Shown: positions 1-5,338 of the stretch, piece after piece
Layout of the letters: every line of letters begins with the position of its first letter
How positions within the stretch are numbered: the stretch's first letter is position 1
Assembly: GCA_002732685.1 (NCBI GenBank)
Contig: NVRS01000005.1
Location: 7,526-13,816 of the forward strand
DNA length: 6,291 nt
Direction: 5' to 3'
Origin: Robiginitomaculum sp.
Lineage (GTDB): Bacteria; Pseudomonadota; Alphaproteobacteria; Caulobacterales; Maricaulaceae
Notes under the pieces: generated by a model
What the model saw: the letters and a program-made list of their open reading frames with translations, nothing else
The model's database searches: none
Told to the model about the DNA's origin: nothing
Position numbers and translations under genes: made by a program

Positions 1-1
1 T

Positions 2-136
2 GCCCAAACGGAGGAGAGTTCATTGCGGTCTCAATTACTTAAACACCTGCCTGTAATTTTGGCTCTATATGCGATCTCCGTATTTGGGTCAGCGTCGGCG
101 ATGATGAAGATATTACTGCGCTATGAAATTTCGTAA
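2..136 (+). CDS. possible 3' end of an unidentified gene (or short hydrophobic ORF)
   Basis: This frame is open from the first bases of the window to a TAA at 134-136, about 44 codons. It overlaps the start of the FAH-family gene by 14 bp, an arrangement compatible with translational coupling, and that gene has no strong ribosome-binding site of its own. The peptide has a basic stretch followed by a hydrophobic segment (LPVILALYAISVFG) and ends MMKILLRYEIS. Two readings are possible. It may be the C-terminal tail of a membrane protein whose body lies upstream. It may instead be a short ORF starting at the TTG at 23, behind a good Shine-Dalgarno (GGAGGAGAG, 10-18), giving a signal-peptide-like product. 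The other two forward frames close at 42 and 54, so a different upstream gene could end there. No family was recognised. Confidence 0.3.
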   Translation, partial: AQTEESSLRSQLLKHLPVILALYAISVFGSASAMMKILLRYEIS

Positions 137-1019
137 ATTTCCCAACCCTAACGCGAAGGATCGCCGCTATATACTCCAAATGCAAGATAGCGCTAACTGG
201 AAAACCGTCCGCAAAAATAGCGCAGCTTATAATATTTTTCTGAACGCTACAGGGCAAAGCGAAATTGACGTACAGGATGCGAAACCATTCACGCCAAAGT
301 CTTACCGGGATTTTATGCTCAGCGAAGCGCATTATATCAATGCGGCCAGCAATTACGCCAAGACCGCACGCCCGCTTGCTTACTGCATCACGCAAATATA
401 CAAAAAACTGACAGGCAAGACCCATCCGAAATTAAAGCCTGCACCTCTTTGGTATAAGCAGCCTATATTTTACATGGGTGGGCATATGAATTTTTACGGG
501 CACGGTGCGGAGATTGCTTGGCCAGCATATTCATCCTCAATTGATTATGAGTTAGAAGTCGGGTTTGTACTCGCAAAACCGCTTTACAACGCAACGCCCG
601 AGCAAGCTGAGGCGGCTATTGGAGGGTTTGTTGTTTTCAATGATTTTTCTGCCCGTGATGTACAAATGCCGGAAATGGCGAGCGGCTTCGGGCCGCAAAA
701 ATCTAAACATTTTGCAAATGCGATTTCATCTGAATTTGTGACTGCGGATGAAATTTTGCCGCATATTAATGCGCTAGTTGGTACGATCAGTATCAACGGC
801 AAACAGATCAGCAAAGTTTCTTCGGCCGGCATGCAGTTTACTCTTGGCGAAGCTCTTGCCCATGTTAGCCAAGCAGAGCATCTATATCCTGGAGAATTTT
901 TTGCTACAGGTACCTTGCCTGGTGGCTGCGGGTTGGAGAATGGACACTTTCTCAATAAAGGCGATGTGGTTACAATTGCTATTGAAGGGATCGGCTCTTT
1001 AACCAATAAGGTGGTTTAA
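123..1019 (+). CDS. fumarylacetoacetate hydrolase (FAH) family protein
   Basis: This 298-residue cytosolic enzyme belongs to the FAH superfamily, whose members hydrolyse, decarboxylate or isomerise beta-diketo or 2-oxo acids using a divalent metal. The active-site set appears complete when aligned by eye to mammalian FAH. D63 and H70 (RDFMLSEAH) match the metal Asp and catalytic His with the same 7-residue spacing. E143 and E145 (YELEVGF) and D174 (NDFSARDVQ) are metal ligands. R178, Q181 and K195 match substrate-site residues. The C-terminal GTLPGGCGLENG motif carries E272 and is followed by the family's IEGIGSLTN ending. The in-frame stop at 105-107 limits the N-terminus, and ATG 123 is the first start after it. 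Only a weak GAAGA lies upstream, so coupling to an upstream reading frame is possible. The FkbM gene follows after 24 bp. The substrate cannot be told from sequence; a 2-hydroxyhepta-2,4-dienedioate isomerase or acylpyruvate hydrolase are alternatives within the family. Confidence 0.92.
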   Translation: MKFRKFPNPNAKDRRYILQMQDSANWKTVRKNSAAYNIFLNATGQSEIDVQDAKPFTPKSYRDFMLSEAHYINAASNYAKTARPLAYCITQIYKKLTGKTHPKLKPAPLWYKQPIFYMGGHMNFYGHGAEIAWPAYSSSIDYELEVGFVLAKPLYNATPEQAEAAIGGFVVFNDFSARDVQMPEMASGFGPQKSKHFANAISSEFVTADEILPHINALVGTISINGKQISKVSSAGMQFTLGEALAHVSQAEHLYPGEFFATGTLPGGCGLENGHFLNKGDVVTIAIEGIGSLTNKVV

Positions 1020-1021
1020 AG
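997..1021 (+). other. hairpin spanning the FAH-gene stop codon
   Basis: CTTTAACCA (997-1005) pairs with TGGTTTAAAG (1012-1021): nine base pairs with one bulged T, around a six-base loop. The right arm contains the TAA stop of the FAH-family gene. No run of T follows, so it is unlikely to be an intrinsic terminator. It could protect or attenuate the transcript between the two plus-strand genes. The pairing is seen in the sequence; the function is inference. Confidence 0.4.
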
Positions 1022-1043
1022 CTTTACGGTATAAGAGGAAAAC

Positions 1044-1784
1044 ATGGCAGGATTTAATCCTTATTTTAGTGTGGCCAAGCGGTTATTGCGGTTGCGAAAA
1101 AAACCAATTTTGGCAACCCGCCTAGGGGCGAATTGGAAGCTATATCCCAGTGACTGGATTGACAACCGCCTGTTGATTGGCCGTCCGTTTGAACAAGCGC
1201 AACTGAAGTTTGCCCAAGAATGTATCGAAGAAAACGGTTTAACCTCCTTTTATGACTGCGGGGCCAACATTGGCCTATATAGTGTATTACTTGGTGTAGG
1301 CGCGCCCAAGCTTACTGTACTTCATGCTTTTGAGCCTGTGCCTAAAACATGGTCGCGGTTGTGTGAAAATTTGAGTTTGAACGGTTTACGAGATAAAACC
1401 ACCGCGCATAATTACGGACTAGGCACAAAATCTGAAACCCTGATCATTGCTTTTGATAAGAAATCATCCGGTACAGCTACGCTCGACCACAACGAAAAAA
1501 ACAACCCGAAGCGGGATTTTACCGACCGCCAACATGTACAAATTCACAGTTTTGACAGCCAGTTTAATGTATCCGGCACATCTGCTTTTTTGAAGCTTGA
1601 TATGGAAGGCCATGAAGCCGAAGCCCTTATGGGCATGGAGAACATGCTCGCCAACAATGATTGTTTTTTGCAAATTGAGTTGTGGGAAAAAAACCGCGAG
1701 CAAGTGAAAAACTGGTTAGCGCAACGTGGGTATTTTATTTTTCATGAAATACATCATGACATTTATTTCAAACGAAGCAGCTAA
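1044..1784 (+). CDS. FkbM family SAM-dependent methyltransferase
   Basis: This 246-residue protein has the Rossmann-type methyltransferase core of the FkbM family, whose members transfer a methyl group from S-adenosylmethionine to an oxygen of a sugar, lipid or secondary metabolite. Motif I, the SAM glycine loop, is FYDCGANIGLYSVLLG (residues 69-84). An acidic strand end follows at HAFEPVP (94-100). The family hallmark FLKLDMEGHEAEALMGMENML spans residues 182-202, followed by LQIELW (209-214). There is no signal peptide or membrane segment. ATG 1044 is supported by a good Shine-Dalgarno (AAGAGGA, 1033-1039) four bases upstream. The FAH-family gene lies 24 bp upstream on the same strand, so the pair is probably one transcript. 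The TAA stop (1782-1784) touches the stop codon of the convergent DUF1489 gene. FkbM proteins often modify surface glycans, but no glycosyltransferase is present here to support a substrate. Confidence 0.93.
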   Translation: MAGFNPYFSVAKRLLRLRKKPILATRLGANWKLYPSDWIDNRLLIGRPFEQAQLKFAQECIEENGLTSFYDCGANIGLYSVLLGVGAPKLTVLHAFEPVPKTWSRLCENLSLNGLRDKTTAHNYGLGTKSETLIIAFDKKSSGTATLDHNEKNNPKRDFTDRQHVQIHSFDSQFNVSGTSAFLKLDMEGHEAEALMGMENMLANNDCFLQIELWEKNREQVKNWLAQRGYFIFHEIHHDIYFKRSS

Positions 1785-2219
1785 TCACCAAACACCAAGC
1801 TCTACCAATTTAATTCGGATATGCGCAGGGAGGCTGTCTACCTCGCCAACACTAGATAAATCAGCGGGGGCATCTTCGGGCTTAAGATAGCGCCAGCCCT
1901 GAAAAGCCCGCTTTGGTGTCGGCACCACAGGCACTAAATCCGGTGCAAGCACAATTCGGCAGGCTTTCCGGCCATCTTGTGTGTGTGTTTCAGCCAGATC
2001 AATGATGGTATTACGGCACTGGATTATACCCTTAATGACCCAATAAATTGACCCGCCCTCCAAAACCTCTGCTTTTTGGCGCGGAGACATGCGGGTAATA
2101 TGATCAGCAAAAGCTGGCAGCCCTTCTTGCGCTCGCCTTTGCGCCAAACCTTGCTGATAGGCCGCCAGGGTTTCAATAGACTTGGAGCCGACAGATAATT
2201 TAATCAGATGAATTGTCAT
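1785..2219 (-). CDS. DUF1489 family protein
   Basis: This 144-residue protein is recognised as DUF1489, an uncharacterised family found mainly in Alphaproteobacteria. Typical features are the N-terminal MTIHLIKLSVG, the central HITRM and GGSIYWVIKGIIQCRN segments (about residues 40-70), and the C-terminal FQGWRYLKPEDAPADL (106-121). The length is normal for the family. No signal peptide or membrane segment is visible, so it should be cytosolic; its biochemical role is unknown. The start at 2219 is supported by an AGGA (complement of 2226-2229) six bases upstream. This Shine-Dalgarno lies in one arm of a potential hairpin (2225-2247). The gene follows spmX after 60 bp on the same strand and may be co-transcribed with it. 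Its TGA stop (1787-1785) directly abuts the stop of the convergent FkbM gene. Confidence 0.92.
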   Translation of the reverse strand: MTIHLIKLSVGSKSIETLAAYQQGLAQRRAQEGLPAFADHITRMSPRQKAEVLEGGSIYWVIKGIIQCRNTIIDLAETHTQDGRKACRIVLAPDLVPVVPTPKRAFQGWRYLKPEDAPADLSSVGEVDSLPAHIRIKLVELGVW

Positions 2220-2224
2220 GCCTC

Positions 2225-2247
2225 ATCCTAGCAAGCCAGCTTAGGAT
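2225..2247 (-). promoter_or_regulatory. inverted repeat covering the RBS of the DUF1489 gene
   Basis: On the plus strand, ATCCTAGC (2225-2232) and GCTTAGGAT (2239-2247) are inverted copies, with one extra base in the second arm and a six-base loop. In the minus-strand transcript this gives an eight-pair stem with one bulge. Its 3' arm contains the AGGA Shine-Dalgarno of the DUF1489 gene, so folding would mask translation initiation. No T run follows, which argues against a terminator for spmX. A protein operator is the alternative explanation. Confidence 0.45.
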
Positions 2248-2279
2248 AAGAAAGGAGCATCCAAGTTAAATCTATGTGT

Positions 2280-3665
2280 TTATTTTGTCGTTCTACGCAA
2301 TTGTGCTTTGACCATGTAGAACATTCCGCCCATGATCATCATTGCCCCAACCAAAAGAACAACCGGCGCTAAAAATTCATCCATTGCACCCATATTGGTG
2401 ATAGGGGAAAACTTCATTTTCCACAGAGAACCACCGATCAATAGTAAGCCAACAACCAAAGCCGTCCAGAACGCACCAGCGCCCTTTACTTTCCTTTTTT
2501 GTAGCTTTTTCGGAGTGGGTTGTTCTAGCGTGGTGTCGCCTTCAAATTCCATAACGTCTGCTTCTAGAGTTTCTGACACCATGGTTTCATGTTCCACATA
2601 TTCATGTTCCACAGCTTCGTGCTCAACAGGCTCAAATTCTTGCATTTCAATATCATGAACTTCAGTTTCTGCAATTTCTGTTTCAGATACGACTTCAGCA
2701 TCTAAAGCTTCTGTCTCATTGGTAACAATGTTCTCTGCTAGTGCTTCGTCGTCAGTTTCTTCCATGAGATTGTCTAGGCGCTCACTCACGTCTGCGGCGG
2801 CAATGGCAATTGGTGACATATCTTCGTCTTGCTCAAATTCGGTTTCATGCTCATATGCGACTTCAGATTCAGTTTCAGTTTCAGCCTCAGCCTCAGCCTC
2901 AGCCTCAAATTCTGGCTGAATTTCAACAACATTATCTATAACGACATCTTCAGAGACAGTGTCATTGACAGAGGGCTCGTCCAGAGTATCTTCATATATT
3001 TGCGGCGCTGCAGCCCGCTCGCTAAGCATGACAGCAGCAGCGGCATCATCTTCGCTATGCGGTTCCTGAACAGGCGGTTCTGCGTACGGGGCTTGCTCAA
3101 CAAAGCCGTCCTCATCAGATGTACTAAAGACCTCAATATCATCTTCTCCGGATTTAACCGTGTCGTCGTGTAAGGGCGGCACCTCATAACGCGGCGCAGC
3201 AACAATACCCAATGCCGGGTTCAGGAACAGAGCCTTTTCTGCAGTGCGGCGGCGAACCAAGGCATCTATTACATATGTTTTTTCGGCAATTATGCTTTTG
3301 CGCCATTCATCGAACCCTGCTGCAGCAGCGAGAGGCTGACCGTTATTCAAATAATGCAAAACAGTGGATTCAGAGAAAGCATCGATACCAATATTAAAGG
3401 CAAGTGACACCAGAGCGTCAAACTGACCCTGAGACAGGGGCGCATGAACAATGTGGTTGATTATTTTTTCTATGGGCGCGATATCCGCCTTTAATATTTC
3501 TTCGGCCTTCTTTTGTGTCAAAAGCGACGCCTCACCTAATACGTATGAATGGCCATAACCAATAACCTTTTGGCCGGAAACCAAAGCAGTTTCAACGGGT
3601 CGAAAGCCTTCATAAGCTTTAATCAGCTCAAGGCCATCTTCAGAAATATTATACTCATATGCCAT
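2280..3665 (-). CDS. spmX: SpmX-like polar localization protein with degenerate GH24 muramidase domain
   Basis: This 461-residue protein has SpmX architecture. Residues 7-150 are a phage-lysozyme (GH24) domain, with AYEGFRP, VIGYGHS, QGQFDALVSLAFNIG and the Caulobacterales-type ending VIDALVRRRTAEKALFL. About residues 160-385 are a strongly acidic, probably disordered linker. Two membrane segments follow at about 397-415 and 431-452. There is no signal peptide, and the KKLQKRK before the first segment and the QLRRTTK tail predict that the lysozyme domain and C-terminus are cytoplasmic. Catalytic E19 is kept, but the T4-type Asp and Thr positions are L28 and V34, so hydrolysis is unlikely. In Caulobacter, SpmX binds the pole organiser PopZ and recruits and activates the kinase DivJ at the stalked pole. 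The start is supported by GGAG (complement of 3671-3674) five bases upstream. A sigma-54 promoter candidate lies 42-58 bp upstream. The order is mgtE, 80-bp gap, spmX, 60-bp gap, DUF1489. Confidence 0.9.
   Translation of the reverse strand: MAYEYNISEDGLELIKAYEGFRPVETALVSGQKVIGYGHSYVLGEASLLTQKKAEEILKADIAPIEKIINHIVHAPLSQGQFDALVSLAFNIGIDAFSESTVLHYLNNGQPLAAAAGFDEWRKSIIAEKTYVIDALVRRRTAEKALFLNPALGIVAAPRYEVPPLHDDTVKSGEDDIEVFSTSDEDGFVEQAPYAEPPVQEPHSEDDAAAAVMLSERAAAPQIYEDTLDEPSVNDTVSEDVVIDNVVEIQPEFEAEAEAEAETETESEVAYEHETEFEQDEDMSPIAIAAADVSERLDNLMEETDDEALAENIVTNETEALDAEVVSETEIAETEVHDIEMQEFEPVEHEAVEHEYVEHETMVSETLEADVMEFEGDTTLEQPTPKKLQKRKVKGAGAFWTALVVGLLLIGGSLWKMKFSPITNMGAMDEFLAPVVLLVGAMMIMGGMFYMVKAQLRRTTK
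2586..2630 (-). repeat. three 15-bp tandem repeats in spmX (VEHEx pentapeptides)
   Basis: Three consecutive 15-bp units occupy 2586-2600, 2601-2615 and 2616-2630. The first two (TTCATGTTCCACA plus two variable bases) differ only in the last two positions; the third has diverged further. On the coding strand they encode tandem VEHEx pentapeptides at about residues 347-361 of SpmX, in the membrane-proximal part of the acidic linker. The unit is a multiple of three, so copy changes would stay in frame. Confidence 0.8.
2863..2904 (-). repeat. hexanucleotide microsatellite (TCAGNN)7 in spmX linker
   Basis: Seven head-to-tail TCAGNN units fill 2863-2904: one TCAGAT, two TCAGTT, then four identical TCAGCC units (2881-2904). 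On the coding strand they read as alternating Glu-Ala, Glu-Thr and Glu-Ser dipeptides, about residues 254-267 of SpmX. The perfect units are prone to replication slippage. Each gain or loss changes the acidic linker by two residues and keeps the frame, so this is a length-variable site and not an on/off switch. Confidence 0.85.
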
Positions 3666-3706
3666 AATTGCTCCAAAACAATACGATTTTCATCTTATCT
3701 AGCAAG

Positions 3707-3723
3707 TGCAAATTTTATACCAT
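3707..3723 (-). promoter_or_regulatory. candidate sigma-54 (-24/-12) promoter of spmX
   Basis: Read on the minus strand, the element is ATGGTATAAAATTTGCA. It has the invariant GG (3721-3720) and GC (3709-3708) of the sigma-54 consensus TGGCACGNNNNTTGCW, separated by exactly ten bases, and a full TTGCA in the -12 box. The -24 box keeps TGG but diverges after it. Transcription would start near 3696, leaving a leader of about 30 bases that includes the spmX Shine-Dalgarno. In Caulobacter, spmX is known to be activated by the sigma-54 enhancer-binding protein TacA, which makes the match more credible. Activator sites would be expected further upstream, inside the 3' end of mgtE. Confidence 0.6.
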
Positions 3724-3745
3724 TTTCTCGAAATACGGGAAATTT

Positions 3746-5143
3746 TTACAGAAGAAACGCTCCTGCCAAACCTAAAAACACAAGAAAGCCAACAACATCT
3801 GTAACCGTCGTTACAAATACGGTAGAAGCTACGGCCGGGTCAGCTCCGACTTTTTTCAGGCCAAGCGGCACAAGTATTCCCGCTAGACCAGCACAAAACA
3901 AATTAAAGACCAAAGCCGCTGCAATTACAAATGACAGTTTAAAATTGTCAAACCAAGCCAATGTAATAATACCAAGAATAGTTGCAAAAATCAAACCATT
4001 GACAATGGCGGCAAGAGCTTCGCGCCGGATAGCTCTTTTTGTGTTGGCCGGTGTTAAATCTCGGGTCGCCAATGCCCGTATAGCAACGGTAAGCGCCTGG
4101 GTGCCGGTATTGCCACCCATGGAAGCAACGATTGGCATTAAAACGGCCAACGCTACTAATTTTTCAATCTCCTCTTGAAACAAGGAAATCACAAACGACG
4201 CGGCGATAGCCGTTAGCAAATTAACGAACAGCCACGGCGCGCGAGCCATAACTGTACTGCCCACAGTATCAACCAGTCCAGCCTCGCTCACGCCAGCCAA
4301 TGCCAACATGTCTTCGGTATGTTCATCTTGAATGATTTCAACGATATCGTCGACAGTAATCATACCCGACAACCGTCCGTCCACATCAACTACTGGCGCA
4401 GAAATCAGATCAAACTTTTCAAAGAGATAGGCTACGTCCTCCTGGTCCAACTCCGGTTTAATGACAGTTAAATTATTATCCATTATGTCTTTAAGAACCA
4501 AGTCAGGGCCACTGCGCATCAATGTTGATAACGGTAAATAACCAAGTGGGTGAAAATGCGCATCTATTACATAAACATCAAAAAACTTATCCGGCAGATT
4601 ATCATCACCCATTTCATTTTGAGTGCGCATATGTTGTATGGTCTGGTGAACAGTCCAAAATTCCGGCGCTGCAACAAATTCGCGCTGCATCAACCGACCA
4701 GCGGTTTCCTCGTCGAAAGCAAAACCGTCTTCAATTTCTTTACGGTCTTGCTCTGACAGGTCGGCTAGAACCGCTGCATGGCGCTCTTTGGGAAGTTCTT
4801 CAAAAATCTGGATAGCATCATCAGAATCCAGCTCTTTCATCGCTTTGGAAATTTGTTCCAGCTCTAACAGAGGCAGAATATCTTCCACCACTTCGTCTTC
4901 AAGTTCAGCGAGTAGCAAAGGACTAATAACATCCGGCGCCAGCACCACTAAAGCATTGCGGTCATCAGATGGTAATTGCTCAAATCGGTCAGCCAGTTCC
5001 GCTGGATGCTCATCTGCGAGCAAGTTTCGGATTGCTTCACCATCGCTGTTTTGGATAGCCTTGCGCAAGGCGTCGACATGGCCCACATCCAAGTCTGCCG
5101 AAGAGACGTGGGGCGCTTCAATGACTTCAGATGGTTCTGACAT
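3746..5143 (-). CDS. mgtE: MgtE family magnesium channel/transporter
   Basis: This 465-residue protein is a full-length MgtE, the inner-membrane Mg2+ channel gated by its own cytoplasmic Mg2+ sensor. About residues 20-150 are the helical MgtE N domain, rich in Asp/Glu and ending EETAGRLM (145-152). Residues about 153-280 are the paired CBS domains. A connecting helix leads into five membrane segments (about 302-465). Pore-family signatures are LMPIVASMGGNTGTQALT (335-352) and DPAVASTVFVTTVTDVVGF (435-453), in which D449 matches the pore-lining Asp known from Thermus MgtE. The start is fixed by a strong Shine-Dalgarno (AGAGGAGGG, complement of 5147-5155) close to the ATG. The N-terminus is slightly longer than in Thermus MgtE. 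The gene is divergent from the phoR-like gene and upstream of spmX on the same strand. No M-box-like Mg2+ riboswitch was recognised in the short leader. Confidence 0.96.
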   Translation of the reverse strand: MSEPSEVIEAPHVSSADLDVGHVDALRKAIQNSDGEAIRNLLADEHPAELADRFEQLPSDDRNALVVLAPDVISPLLLAELEDEVVEDILPLLELEQISKAMKELDSDDAIQIFEELPKERHAAVLADLSEQDRKEIEDGFAFDEETAGRLMQREFVAAPEFWTVHQTIQHMRTQNEMGDDNLPDKFFDVYVIDAHFHPLGYLPLSTLMRSGPDLVLKDIMDNNLTVIKPELDQEDVAYLFEKFDLISAPVVDVDGRLSGMITVDDIVEIIQDEHTEDMLALAGVSEAGLVDTVGSTVMARAPWLFVNLLTAIAASFVISLFQEEIEKLVALAVLMPIVASMGGNTGTQALTVAIRALATRDLTPANTKRAIRREALAAIVNGLIFATILGIITLAWFDNFKLSFVIAAALVFNLFCAGLAGILVPLGLKKVGADPAVASTVFVTTVTDVVGFLVFLGLAGAFLL

Positions 5144-5338
5144 GCGCCCTCCTCTAAATTAGATGATATTTGATTACGTATGCTGTCTTATACCTATTTG
5201 TTCGTGTTTCCATAGGAAAATTTTAGAGTGGTGGTTGGCCCATATACTCTCAATGTTCTAAGCATAAGAAGCCTAGTAGATTTATAATAGATATACATGT
5301 AGGACTGCAAATAATCAGGATGTGAAGACCAAACCCTT
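5144..5338. promoter_or_regulatory. divergent intergenic region between mgtE and phoR-like gene
   Basis: These 195 AT-rich bases must hold the promoters of both divergent genes. Visible elements are the mgtE Shine-Dalgarno (5147-5155), a palindrome TTTCC-ATA-GGAAA (5207-5219), and a perfect TATAAT (5283-5288) on the plus strand, about 50 bases before the kinase start. No convincing -35 box lies at the right distance from that TATAAT. A weak -10-like TATAAG lies on the mgtE strand (complement of 5187-5192). No ORF of interest or riboswitch was seen. Confidence 0.4.

Noticed and set aside
39..425. 128-codon minus-strand open frame opposite the FAH-family gene
   Set aside because: The plus strand carries the complete FAH active-site set; the opposite frame has no recognisable motif.
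2863..2904. CRISPR-like repeat array
   Set aside because: Six-base units without spacers, in frame within a protein-coding gene.
2332..3173. Plus-strand Ser-rich open frames opposite spmX
   Set aside because: They are the antisense of the Glu-rich linker codons; the low-complexity Ser/Ala strings have no domain and no ribosome-binding site, while the minus strand gives a clear SpmX.
2280..3665. Prophage endolysin or lysis module
   Set aside because: The GH24 domain lacks catalytic residues, is joined to a long acidic linker and two membrane segments, and no holin, spanin or other phage gene is nearby. SpmX explains all of it.
3724..3747. Intrinsic terminator after mgtE
   Set aside because: A seven-pair stem (3724-3730 with 3736-3742) is followed by five T only on the plus strand, opposite to mgtE and spmX. 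In the mgtE direction it has a C-A mismatch and no T run.
3549..4178. 209-codon plus-strand open frame across the spmX start and the 3' end of mgtE
   Set aside because: It spans two genes with well-supported domains on the opposite strand, and its product resembles no known family.
5283..5288. Complete sigma-70 promoter for the phoR-like gene
   Set aside because: The TATAAT is perfect but no acceptable -35 hexamer occurs 16-18 bases upstream, so only the -10-like box is noted within the intergenic entry.
5144..5338. M-box or other Mg2+ riboswitch before mgtE
   Set aside because: The leader is short, AT-rich and lacks the multi-helix structure or recognisable conserved blocks of that class.
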